Source of the DNA: DATKLL01 sp035542475
GTDB taxonomy: Bacteria > Desulfobacterota > Syntrophia > Syntrophales > UBA2185
Assembly: GCA_035542475.1 (NCBI GenBank)
Contig: DATKLL010000194.1
Location: 8,007 to 72,006, forward strand
DNA: 64,000 bases
Direction: 5' to 3'
The notes beneath the pieces were generated by a model, which was not told where the DNA came from, ran no database searches, and saw only the letters and a list, made by a program, of their open reading frames with translations. A program made the position numbers and the translations under genes. Within the stretch, counting starts at the first letter, position 1. Every line of letters begins with the position of its first letter. Positions 42,322-50,828 of this stretch are shown here, one piece after another.

Positions 42322-45300
42322 GTGTGGCTATTAAAAAAAGCGTATTATCGTACGTTTCAGTTCCTTATGGGTTTAGGAATGAAATGTATTCCTTGGATTG
42401 AACCGGTAGTCATCTACGGCGCTGACAGCATAAAGAAACTTCCTCCAGTTATTAAAGAAAAAGGTATCACAGGCGTTCTTGTAGTTACCGACCCTGGTCT
42501 TATGGGTCATCACCTTCTTGATTCTCTCTTTGAGGGTCTCAATTCAGTAGGTGTTAAGTATTCACTCTATGATCAGGTACAACCCAATCCTACAATCGAC
42601 AACATCGAAGCAGCCCTTAAAGTCTATAATGAAAACAATTGTCAAGCTATCATAGCTTTCGGCGGCGGTTCACCGATGGATTGCGCAAAAGTTACTGGCG
42701 CAAGAGTTGCTCGCCCAAATCGTTCAGTTACCCAGATGAGAGGTTTGTTTAAAGTAATCCCGTTCGCTATTAAAATGGGATCTCTTTTACCTCCGACTCT
42801 TTTCGCAGTTCCAACAACAGCAGGTACAGGTTCTGAAACTACAATAGCAGCTGTTGTATCGGACTCTCAAACTCATGAAAAATATCCAATTACCGACCCT
42901 GTTATTCGTCCGAGATACGCTGTTCTTGACCCTTTACTTACAGTTGGTCTTCCTCCTCACATTACATCAACAACAGGTATCGATGCTTTGACACATGCTG
43001 TTGAGTCCTACATAGGTAAATTTTATAACAATAAGGATACCCGCAAAAAAGCTATTTTGGCCGTTGAAATGGTTTTCAACAATATTGAAAGAGCTTATTA
43101 TAATGGTAAAGACCTTGAAGCACGCGGACAAATGCTACTTGCTGCATATTATGGAGGATATACATTCACGCGTGGGGGCGTTGGGAATATTCATTGTATC
43201 GGTCATAACCTCGGTGGTATGTATGGTGTTCCTCATGGTCTTGCAATGTCAGTTATAATGCCTTATGTTCTTGAATGGTACGGCGAAGCAGTGCACAAAC
43301 CTCTTGCTGAACTTGCAGATGTCGCTAATGTTTCAAAGCCGGGTATGAGCCAGTCTCAAAAGGCCGGAGCTTTTATCGAAGCCATTAAAGCGCTTAACAA
43401 AAAATTAAACATTCCGAACAAGTTTGATTTCATTAAAGATGAAGACATCCCGACAATCGCGGAACGCGCATTGCTTGAATGTAACCCCACATATCCTGTT
43501 CCGAAGATCATGAGTAAAGAGGATTGTATGACAGTTATCAGATCTCTTAAAAGCATAACAAATAAAATAATCAAAGAGAAAGTTCATGTCATGAAAAAAC
43601 CTTATATGGGAAAAATCCTCATCGTGGATTTGTCGATTGGAACCATGATGGAGGAAACAATACCCGACCATGTCTATGAACAGTACCTGTCCGGGATGGG
43701 CCTCGGGGCTCATATCTTGTACAATCATATACCAGCGGGCGCCGATCCTCTGGGGCCGGAAAACATCCTCGGTTTCTGTTCCGGCTTCCTCACGGGAACG
43801 GGCAGCTTGTTTTCCGGCCGGTGGACCCTCGTGGGAAAGTCTCCGCTGACGGGCTGCTGGGGCGACGCGAACTGCGGCGGCACCTTTTCTCCAGCTATCA
43901 AACATTGTGGCTATGACGCCATTTTCTTCAAAGGCATCAGCTCCAGCCCTGTTTATCTGTACGTGAAAAACGGCAAAGCCACGCTAAAAGACGCTGCGGA
44001 CTTCTGGGGATGCGACGCCGTCGAAACGGAAGACATGCTCAAAAAACGGTATGGTCCGAAAGCGGCCGTGGCAGTCATCGGCCCCGCGGGAGAGAAGGTC
44101 TCCCTTATTTCCGGCGTTTGCACCGATAGGGGCAGAATCGCCGCCCGATCTGGTCTGGGCGCTGTTATGGGCATCAAAAAGCTCAAGGCAGTGGTCCTCG
44201 ACGGCGTTCAACGCATCAGCGCCCACGATCCGGCAGCCATGAAGCGCTTGAGTAAACAATGTATCAAGTGGGTCAACATGCCTCTTCCCCTTACCCCGGG
44301 GGGTATTTTCGCCTATGTGGGCAGTTTGCTGCGCGTAACCCCGGTCATTTTCCCACAGGATGGGCTTCTGTACAAGTCCATCTTGAAGAAGTGGGGCACG
44401 GGCGGTATGAACCAGGCATCCATCGAAATGGGTGATGCACCTCTGAAAAACTGGAACGGTTCAAATCGCGATTTCCCCCTGAAGAAGTCCAAGAAAATCA
44501 ATCCCGATCTCATCAAAAAAACGGAAATTGTGAAGTATCATTGTTATTCCTGTCCGCTCGGATGCGGTGGCATCTGTGCCACAAAGGGAAAGTACAGCCA
44601 CACCCACAAGCCGGAATACGAAAGCATCCTGGCGTTGGGCGGCCTTTGCATGAACGAGGATCTGGACAGCCTTTTTTACCTGAACGAGCTACTGAACAGG
44701 GCTGGTATGGATACGATTTCCGCAGGCTCGACGGTGGCCTTTGCCATTGAATGCTATGAAAAGGGTATCCTTAACAAAGAAGATACTGGAGGTCTGGAGT
44801 TGAAATGGGGCAATACGGAGGCCATCATCGCCCTCATTAAGAAGATGGTCGAACGCGAAGGCATCGGTGATTTCCTGGCCGATGGGACAAAGATTGCCGC
44901 TGCAAAAATTGGCAAAGGGACAAATGAGTTTGCCATCCAGGCCGGAGGGCAGGAGCTGGCCATGCATGATGGCCGGAATGATCCAGGTTTCAATGTCCAC
45001 TACAGCGTGGAGCCGTCGCCTGGCCGGCATACGCTCGGTGCCCAGCTTTATTACGAAATGTTTCAGCTCTGGAAATGCATCAAGGGCCTGCCCAAACCGA
45101 GCCCACTGTATACGAAGGCGAGCAAGTATAAAGTCGACCGGGAAAAGGCTGTGACCGCCGCCGCATGCAGCAAGTTCATGAGTTTGTCCAACGGCGCAGG
45201 CATGTGTCTCTTCGGTCTGTTTCTGGGTGCTAAAAGAATCCCGACCTTTGACTGGCTCAATGCCGCTACAGGCTGGCAATTGACACCCGAAGAATATATG

Positions 45301-45543
45301 ACGATCGGCGAGAGAATTCAGACGATGAAACAGGCCTTCAACGTCAAACACGGCATTGAACCGAGAGACAACTTCATCAGCAACCGCGCCCAAGGGAAGG
45401 TACCTCAGAAAGAGGGTGCCAATAAAGGAAGATCCGTGGATGTGGAAAAACTCGCAACCGACTACTGGGATGTGTTCGGATGGGATAAGGCCACTGGTAA
45501 GCCTAAGGAAGAAACTTTGCGAAAGCTGGAAATAAAAAAATAA
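42322..45543 (+). CDS. Fusion of iron-containing alcohol dehydrogenase and tungsten aldehyde:ferredoxin oxidoreductase
   Basis: 1073 residues from GTG 42322 (GGAGG 9 bases upstream). Residues 1-423 are a complete group III alcohol dehydrogenase: GGGS 114-117 for NAD(P), metal ligands Asp221, His225, His291 and His305, and the usual C-terminal NPTYPVPKIMS. Residues 424-1073 are a complete AOR-family protein: N-terminal MGKILIVDLSIGTM, cluster cysteines 741, 744, 748 and 962, and the pterin loop AGMDTISAG. No linker is present. The two halves share the aldehyde: alcohol + NAD(P)+ to aldehyde, aldehyde to acid with ferredoxin reduction, or the reverse. The ADH half uses AT-rich codons unlike the AOR half, pointing to transfer. 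A polyferredoxin gene follows. Confidence 0.92.
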   Translation: MWLLKKAYYRTFQFLMGLGMKCIPWIEPVVIYGADSIKKLPPVIKEKGITGVLVVTDPGLMGHHLLDSLFEGLNSVGVKYSLYDQVQPNPTIDNIEAALKVYNENNCQAIIAFGGGSPMDCAKVTGARVARPNRSVTQMRGLFKVIPFAIKMGSLLPPTLFAVPTTAGTGSETTIAAVVSDSQTHEKYPITDPVIRPRYAVLDPLLTVGLPPHITSTTGIDALTHAVESYIGKFYNNKDTRKKAILAVEMVFNNIERAYYNGKDLEARGQMLLAAYYGGYTFTRGGVGNIHCIGHNLGGMYGVPHGLAMSVIMPYVLEWYGEAVHKPLAELADVANVSKPGMSQSQKAGAFIEAIKALNKKLNIPNKFDFIKDEDIPTIAERALLECNPTYPVPKIMSKEDCMTVIRSLKSITNKIIKEKVHVMKKPYMGKILIVDLSIGTMMEETIPDHVYEQYLSGMGLGAHILYNHIPAGADPLGPENILGFCSGFLTGTGSLFSGRWTLVGKSPLTGCWGDANCGGTFSPAIKHCGYDAIFFKGISSSPVYLYVKNGKATLKDAADFWGCDAVETEDMLKKRYGPKAAVAVIGPAGEKVSLISGVCTDRGRIAARSGLGAVMGIKKLKAVVLDGVQRISAHDPAAMKRLSKQCIKWVNMPLPLTPGGIFAYVGSLLRVTPVIFPQDGLLYKSILKKWGTGGMNQASIEMGDAPLKNWNGSNRDFPLKKSKKINPDLIKKTEIVKYHCYSCPLGCGGICATKGKYSHTHKPEYESILALGGLCMNEDLDSLFYLNELLNRAGMDTISAGSTVAFAIECYEKGILNKEDTGGLELKWGNTEAIIALIKKMVEREGIGDFLADGTKIAAAKIGKGTNEFAIQAGGQELAMHDGRNDPGFNVHYSVEPSPGRHTLGAQLYYEMFQLWKCIKGLPKPSPLYTKASKYKVDREKAVTAAACSKFMSLSNGAGMCLFGLFLGAKRIPTFDWLNAATGWQLTPEEYMTIGERIQTMKQAFNVKHGIEPRDNFISNRAQGKVPQKEGANKGRSVDVEKLATDYWDVFGWDKATGKPKEETLRKLEIKK

Positions 45544-45555
45544 GAGGTAAAAAGC

Positions 45556-45987
45556 ATGCCCTATACAATAACGGAAAAATGCAACGGTTGCGGCGCCTGT
45601 GTGCATATCTGCCCGGCAAGCGCCATTTCGGGTGAAAAAAAGAAGCTCCATGCGATCGACGCAAGTTCATGCATAGAATGCGGCGCCTGCGGGAGGGTAT
45701 GTCCTCAAGCCGCCATATTGGATGCCGAAGGCACTTCGTGCATAATGATCAAACGATCCGAGTGGCTCAAACCGAACATACTATTGAAAAACTGCGTGGC
45801 CTGCGGTATATGTATTGATACCTGCCCAGTGGGTTGTCTGGCTATTTCAGAGTTGCCCCGGAACAAAGGGGTGGATGCTTTTCCATACTTGAAGGATGCC
45901 AAGACCTGCATCGGTTGCGGTTTCTGTGGTCACGAATGCCCGGTTGACGCCATTGCAATGCTAAAGGGAACAGTAAAAATGATTTGA
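45556..45987 (+). CDS. Polyferredoxin with four [4Fe-4S] motifs (AorA-like)
   Basis: 143 residues. Four CX2CX2CX3CP motifs: CNGCGACVHICP, CIECGACGRVCP, CVACGICIDTCP and CIGCGFCGHECP. This matches the small electron-transfer subunit of AorABC-type aldehyde oxidoreductases (for example in Aromatoleum), which carries four clusters and connects the tungsten subunit to a flavin subunit or ferredoxin. It starts 12 bases after the fusion gene with AGAGGT as ribosome site. No AorC-like FAD subunit is found nearby, so electrons probably pass to ferredoxin or another protein. Confidence 0.9.
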   Translation: MPYTITEKCNGCGACVHICPASAISGEKKKLHAIDASSCIECGACGRVCPQAAILDAEGTSCIMIKRSEWLKPNILLKNCVACGICIDTCPVGCLAISELPRNKGVDAFPYLKDAKTCIGCGFCGHECPVDAIAMLKGTVKMI

Positions 45988-46013
45988 CATTGATCCATTT
46001 TTCCTCGTATCAT
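45984..46013 (+). promoter_or_regulatory. Promoter for the dimeric alpha/beta-barrel protein
   Basis: TTGACA (45984-45989), 18-base spacer, TATCAT (46008-46013). The -35 overlaps the stop codon of the polyferredoxin. Predicted start near 46020, about 45 bases before the ATG at 46065. Confidence 0.6.
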
Positions 46014-46064
46014 AACAAAGAAAAATCAATCTGTTATCCATTCAATTGACGGAAGGTGATGCCG

Positions 46065-46397
46065 ATGATCGAAATACATCTTGCCTATGACCTTGTGCCG
46101 GGCGTTGACGAAGCGGCATATTTTAACTGGATAAAGCAGGCCATAGTCCCCGCACTCAAATCCGAAGGGGTTGTTGAGATAAGGGCACATCGTAATATAA
46201 AGGAAAGTCCTGCTGTGCTTGTAACCGGTGTATGGAGGAACATGGATGATTGGACAAATTTTTCTCAAAGTGAATCGTGGAATTCACTCGTCAATACATT
46301 ACAGAGTACATTTGCTACAAATGTTCGTATCGAGGTCTGGGGCCCCTCGCCGTTCTTACCCGAGCCGCTTCACCCTCGTCCGGTAGGGCCGAAGTAG
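46065..46397 (+). CDS. Small dimeric alpha/beta-barrel-like protein
   Basis: 110 residues from ATG 46065 (GGAAGG 8 bases upstream; an ATG two codons earlier is possible). MIEIHLAYDLVPGVDEAAYFNWIKQAIVPALKSEGVVEIRAHRN and VLVTGVWRNMDDWTNFSQSESWNSLVNTL show the beta-alpha-beta pattern and the conserved W of antibiotic-biosynthesis-monooxygenase/EthD-like small domains. Proline-rich end. Function not assignable. Confidence 0.7.
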   Translation: MIEIHLAYDLVPGVDEAAYFNWIKQAIVPALKSEGVVEIRAHRNIKESPAVLVTGVWRNMDDWTNFSQSESWNSLVNTLQSTFATNVRIEVWGPSPFLPEPLHPRPVGPK

Positions 46398-46593
46398 GCC
46401 GATGCCGCCTTTAATGTAAAGCTGCCTGCCGCCATTGATAAGGGATTTGCTCCCGGTCAAGCTCAAAGCCCCTTCCCCGTTTTCTATTCAGGGTGACAGC
46501 CTACGGTTTGCAAACAGATTATCGCGGACGTAAATAGTTTTTTTCTTGACAGTCACAATGCCTTGTGGAATAAAGCGCAATGAGGCGATCATC

Positions 46594-47088
46594 ATGAAAA
46601 AAGATAGTCTTATATGTTTCCGTGTAAACAGAAATTTGCAAGAATCCCTCGTGGCAATTTCTTTAGAAGAAAGACAGTCTTTATCGTCAATAATTGAAAC
46701 CGTACTTACCGCTTACTTACAAATGCGAAAGACGATCAAGGAGATAAGCTCAGAGAGACGCAGACATAGAAGAAAAACAGTTTTAGCACCTGCTCTAATC
46801 AAACAATACAGTAACGGCGCAGCAAAATTGGATACTGCGGTAATAACTGATATTTCCCTCGGAGGCATGCAAATTACAATCCCTAAAGACGAAAAGCATG
46901 AGTTGTCGGTTTCTCCGCAAAAGTCTAAATTTGAAGTAGTTTTCACCCTCCCCAACGACAATAAACCGTTATATATGACATGTGAGCCGCGCAGAGTTAT
47001 TGATTCCAGAGACAGTATGCGTGTCGGAGCATCCTTCACTAATGACGTTTCACAGAGCTATGAGACTCTCCAGACGTACCTGATGTAA
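46594..47088 (+). CDS. PilZ-domain protein with N-terminal ribbon-helix-helix-like segment
   Basis: 164 residues. Residues 5-42 (LICFRVNRNLQESLVAISLEERQSLSSIIETVLTAYL) look like a MetJ/Arc ribbon-helix-helix unit. Residues about 52-160 are a PilZ domain with the c-di-GMP motifs RRRHRR (near 53-58) and DISLGGMQI (near 88-96). A protein joining DNA-binding and c-di-GMP-binding parts could act as a second-messenger-controlled regulator. The RHH reading is by pattern only. GAGG lies 8 bases upstream of the ATG; TTGACA at 46547-46552 with a weak ATAAAG is a possible promoter. Confidence 0.75.
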   Translation: MKKDSLICFRVNRNLQESLVAISLEERQSLSSIIETVLTAYLQMRKTIKEISSERRRHRRKTVLAPALIKQYSNGAAKLDTAVITDISLGGMQITIPKDEKHELSVSPQKSKFEVVFTLPNDNKPLYMTCEPRRVIDSRDSMRVGASFTNDVSQSYETLQTYLM

Positions 47089-47315
47089 TCTATTTCTCAA
47101 GGTCGCATCTATTTACATTAGACGCATCCAGAATCAATTAAGATTTTATAGCCGCCATATTGACAAAACCCTCACTAAAGTATACAAAACTGGGCGTGGC
47201 AGAACTTGCTAAGTTGGAAAGGTCTTTCACTTGCTCTTCGGCACATTTGCATTTGCTAAGACAGTCTGGGCCCAATGGTGATTTTTTTAGCAATATTGTA
47301 TGAGGACAGGGAAAT

Positions 47316-48041
47316 ATGAATAAATATTGGCCTTATATAATCGTTCTGTTTATTGTTGTTGTTTTTATCGGCTCATCATTCTTTCACAAGGAAATAGTTA
47401 CTGACCATCAAATTATGAGAAAAATCATTAGCCGATATTCTAATAAACATCCCAAGGAAGTTGTTTACGATATCACTTATGCAGAAAAAACCAGCGATTT
47501 AAAGGAGAAGTTTGCCGCACCACCTGTCAAGAAGGAGACAGTCAAAATATTATATAATCCTAAGGATCGTGTCCTTCGTTCTGAAGGAGAGATACCGGCT
47601 TTGATCGTACCTTATGAAATGAGATATGAAAAATACCCTATGGGTGATCTTACATGGGAGCAGAATATAAAACAGCAATTAACATATGAGTTCTCCTTCG
47701 CAAGCGGATTCAAAGAAAAATCGTCGGAATCAATTCTTAACGGCACGGTAAAGGGAAATTACCAGGATGGATCTTTAGCCTGGGAGTGCAAATGGGATAA
47801 TGAACTGTTAATTGCATCCGAACCTATCAATGAAATTTGTAAAACCTACTATGACAACGGCCAGGTAAAATATTCGGACGCTTTAAAAGGCGAATATTTA
47901 GTCGATAGAAAGGCTTATGACAGAAAAGGTCTGCAAAAGTTTCATTACACATATTCAGTTTCGGAAAAGAAATCAGCCGGCATTTTCGAAGAGACAAAAA
48001 AAGTAAGAAAAAAGAAGGTGAAGCCCCCACCCTCGGAGTAA
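47316..48041 (+). CDS. Membrane-anchored protein of unknown function
   Basis: 241 residues. One N-terminal membrane helix (about residues 5-25), then a soluble domain. The middle (YEMRYEKYPMGDLTWEQNIKQQLTYEFSFASGF) is beta-rich, and a MORN-like repeat unit occurs near residue 180 (YYDNGQVKYSDALKGEYLVDRKAYDRKG), a pattern of lipid- or surface-associated repeats. The end is basic (KKVRKKKVKPPPSE). Probably periplasmic or inner-membrane attached. The ribosome site is AGGACAGGGAA upstream. No family name is supported. Confidence 0.65.
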   Translation: MNKYWPYIIVLFIVVVFIGSSFFHKEIVTDHQIMRKIISRYSNKHPKEVVYDITYAEKTSDLKEKFAAPPVKKETVKILYNPKDRVLRSEGEIPALIVPYEMRYEKYPMGDLTWEQNIKQQLTYEFSFASGFKEKSSESILNGTVKGNYQDGSLAWECKWDNELLIASEPINEICKTYYDNGQVKYSDALKGEYLVDRKAYDRKGLQKFHYTYSVSEKKSAGIFEETKKVRKKKVKPPPSE

Positions 48042-48122
48042 AGCCTTCCCGATTGGAAATCACTCATTCCGGAATGGTGAAACATCCTCAGTTGCCTATT
48101 GAAAACCAAGATGCGGGTTCCG

Positions 48123-48686
48123 TTAAAGTGTAATTTCCTTGAGAAAGATTTCCATGCGGTCGGCAATGTCGAGAATAGATGATTCGTATTTCACAGGATA
48201 TCCAAGAGAGGAAAAAAGCCGGATCATCCCTTCATTTCGATAGTCAAAGAGTATCTCGATGCCGGATATCCCTTTCGATCTGGCTAAGTCCACCACCTTT
48301 TGGGCCATGATCTTCCCCAAGCCCCTTCTTTGCCAGTCATTTCTCAGGACAATCGTAAGCTCCGCATGATCCGCCTTATTTTTGACAATGTAACGGCAGG
48401 TGCCGATGATGGATTCTTTTCCTTCTTCCGTTATGACAGCCGTAAGGGCGAAATGTGTCTCATAATCAATCTCCACATAATGCCTGAGAAGGTCCGGGTG
48501 CAGACTTTTTAAATGGGTAAGAAAACGAAAGTAAATGGTCTCCGGGGAAAGTTGTTGAAAAAAATTAAGAAGCAGTGGGCCGTCCGTGTGCTTAATGGGC
48601 CGCAGGAAAACCGTGTAACCGTCCCGGAGGGTAACCCACTCTTCACATTCCACGGGATATCGATCATCGACTTCAGCGGCTTCCAT
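48123..48686 (-). CDS. GNAT-family acetyltransferase (Pat-like)
   Basis: 187 residues. VTLRDGYTVFLRPIKHTDGPLLLNFFQQLSPETIYFRFLT matches the protein-acetyltransferase Pat-type opening; the acetyl-CoA loop reads LRNDWQRRGLGKIMAQKVVDLARSKG (about 113-138, Q/RXXGXG/A). These enzymes acetylate lysines, for example on acyl-CoA synthetases. Upstream and downstream genes are unrelated; no cAMP-binding domain is fused here. Confidence 0.85.
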   Translation of the reverse strand: MEAAEVDDRYPVECEEWVTLRDGYTVFLRPIKHTDGPLLLNFFQQLSPETIYFRFLTHLKSLHPDLLRHYVEIDYETHFALTAVITEEGKESIIGTCRYIVKNKADHAELTIVLRNDWQRRGLGKIMAQKVVDLARSKGISGIEILFDYRNEGMIRLFSSLGYPVKYESSILDIADRMEIFLKEITL

Positions 48687-48795
48687 TTTATCCGACCTGA
48701 TCTTCTCGATTCATAGTCCACAAAAATTTCTTACGGCTCCACATCTCTCCAATCGATATAAACATGACAGCATTGCTTTTACTGGCTCAGATGGC

Positions 48796-49359
48796 CTAAG
48801 CATTAATAACGTACCTTCTGAAACCTCTTTCAAACATGACTGCATTATCTTTCGGCATATGGAAATTTTCCAGACCAAATTTGAAACTGCCCGTATGAAA
48901 CATCCCTATCATTTCACAATATCTCTCAGCATCCTTCAACGCATAAAGAAAAAATTCTCCGTTCAAACCTAAAGACATGCTGGTCTTAATAGTAAAATAA
49001 ACAAGGCCTGATCCGATTCTCCTCATCCTGCCGGCGGTACCAAAATAATTCCAGGGGGCCGTGGCAAAAAAATCAAGATAAAGATTATTATGATGACGCA
49101 AAGATAACAAGCCATCCAGGCGTGTGCCGGTATATGCCGCAAAGCACTTGTCATCAAATTTTAAATTGAGTGACATGAGGATGATCCTGTCCCATTCGAA
49201 AATGCGATAGTTAAAGTTTCTGTCCTTTTCTATTAAAATCTTTTCATCGACATACGGATCCCAGGTCAACTTGAAATCGCGAATAGTATCTGAATCTGCA
49301 TTTCTTATTTCAGTTTCAGTCTCAATTTTTTCAATGCTGTCATAGGAAATGAATTTCAA
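48796..49359 (-). CDS. GNAT-like protein of unknown function
   Basis: 187 residues from a TTG start (AAGGA 10 bases upstream). DKCFAAYTGTRLDGLLSLRHHNNLYLDFFATAPWNYFGTAGRMRRIGSGLVYFTIKTSMSLGLNGEFFLYALKDAERYCEMIGM gives the strand-loop-helix order of a GNAT fold, with RMRRIGSGL in the place of the acetyl-CoA loop. Detection is by pattern; a precise family is not visible. It lies beside another acetyltransferase gene on the same strand, 109 bases apart. Confidence 0.65.
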   Translation of the reverse strand: MKFISYDSIEKIETETEIRNADSDTIRDFKLTWDPYVDEKILIEKDRNFNYRIFEWDRIILMSLNLKFDDKCFAAYTGTRLDGLLSLRHHNNLYLDFFATAPWNYFGTAGRMRRIGSGLVYFTIKTSMSLGLNGEFFLYALKDAERYCEMIGMFHTGSFKFGLENFHMPKDNAVMFERGFRRYVINA

Positions 49360-49626
49360 GCTAAATTTTCCTTCTCCCCATCATGATTCATCTTCTCAGA
49401 AACTCCAGGCTAGGCCGGAAGATTATAAGTTATCATCCAATGGATTAAGATATAAACTTTTATGTGGATAACCTTGTTGATAACTTTGTTAACTATTATC
49501 ACAATTGCTTATCTGATCTAAATTTGCACCGGATTGCACAAAATATGAGCACTAATATATATATAATAATTTCAATCATATAAAAAATATGCCATGATTT
49601 CAGTGTTTTCTCTGTCAAGTAATATT

Positions 49627-49772
49627 GTCATGCTGAACCTGTCGAAGCGTGAGCCCGTCAAAGCATGAGCTTATCGAACTATGGATACATCATCCTTCGA
49701 CCATTCGACAAACTCACGACAAACAGTGAATCCTTCGATAAATTCATCCGTCGATAGATTCAGGATGACAAA
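49627..49772. repeat. Diverged REP-like repeats (TTCGACAGG.. type)
   Basis: Several copies in alternating orientation of a sequence related to TGTCATGCTGAACCTGTCG and CATTCGACAAACTCACGAC occur between 49627 and 49772, ending with AGATTCAGGATGACA. They are related to the repeat at 2158-2184. The whole gap 49360-49815 holds no gene; the left part is AT-rich (TATATATATAA near 49560). Confidence 0.7.
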
Positions 49773-49815
49773 TATTTTCAAAGATTTTAATAGTTCGTTA
49801 CAATGTTAGCAGTAA

Positions 49816-50730
49816 TTAAAAGCTCTCTTTCTTAATAAGGGCCACTCCTAAAATTGCCACCACACCGCCCATCATTGCTATCGGCGGCGGGAGTTCTTTC
49901 AGCATTACATCACCAATCAGACTGACAAACGGAATCAGGAACAGAAAAGATGCGGCCCTCGGCGCGCCGATGCTCTCGATCGTCTTGAAATAAAGGAGAT
50001 AAGCAATGCCGGAAGAGATGACACCGGAGAAAAGAACACCGAGAATCGACCATATATCAAACACAAACACAAGCGGTGATGAAAACATGTAGATTCCGAG
50101 GAATGGCACAATCAGCAGGGTTGCGATAGTCAGCTGTACTGCCAGGACTGCAACCCGATCGGCCCCTCCCAGGTAATAAAGCGTAACCGTGTAGCCGGCC
50201 CAGGTCGCCATGGCCACGATTGAAAGAAGTATACCTGTTGCCGCATCAAAGTTGCTGCCGCTCTGGAGGGAATTATACAAAAACAGCAATCCACCGAGAA
50301 ATCCAAGGACAAACCCGATGGTCTTTTGAGTCGTCACTTTTTCATTCAGAAACCATACGCCGTATATCAGCACCAGAAGGGGGCACAGGTTTATGATGAT
50401 TGATGTTGTCCCCGAGCTGACATAGAATTGACTTTGATTGGAGGACAATACAAAAATGGAAGACGCCAGAATACTCATTAAAAGGACCTTGGTGTAAGGT
50501 CTCATCTCCTTGTGAATCTCCGTCAGGCGGCGTTTCCGAACGGCCAGGATCAGGATCATGGTGAGAGCACCAGTCAGGTAACGTAAAAATGCGAAGAGCA
50601 CCCCCGTTATATGGAGATAGCCGAAAACCACCGTAGACAACAGGCAGCGGCCGACTATAAAATTGAGTCCCCAGATAAATATTACCAGAGAAAGTACAAG
50701 ATATGGATGGCTGAATTTGGATTTTTTCAT
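49816..50730 (-). CDS. EamA/DMT-family transporter
   Basis: 304 residues, ten hydrophobic segments in two five-helix EamA repeats. Each repeat ends with the typical pattern of glycine and proline: FLGGLLFLYNSLQSG (first half) and PFVSLIGDVMLKELPPPIAMMGGVVAILGVALIKKESF (second half). Drug/metabolite transporter families export amino acids or other small compounds across the inner membrane; substrate unknown. No strong ribosome site is seen next to the ATG. Confidence 0.88.
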   Translation of the reverse strand: MKKSKFSHPYLVLSLVIFIWGLNFIVGRCLLSTVVFGYLHITGVLFAFLRYLTGALTMILILAVRKRRLTEIHKEMRPYTKVLLMSILASSIFVLSSNQSQFYVSSGTTSIIINLCPLLVLIYGVWFLNEKVTTQKTIGFVLGFLGGLLFLYNSLQSGSNFDAATGILLSIVAMATWAGYTVTLYYLGGADRVAVLAVQLTIATLLIVPFLGIYMFSSPLVFVFDIWSILGVLFSGVISSGIAYLLYFKTIESIGAPRAASFLFLIPFVSLIGDVMLKELPPPIAMMGGVVAILGVALIKKESF

Positions 50731-50828
50731 GTCACATGTGTTTCAACTTATACTGACACATGTACCACATTCTGAGTCGCAGGTCTGCGTTTTTTTGATT
50801 GCTTCTATGGATGGTTTTTTCTGCGATT

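Noticed and set aside
44689..45651. 320-codon frame antisense to the AOR half
   Set aside because: Overlaps conserved AOR and ferredoxin sequence; no motif in the product.
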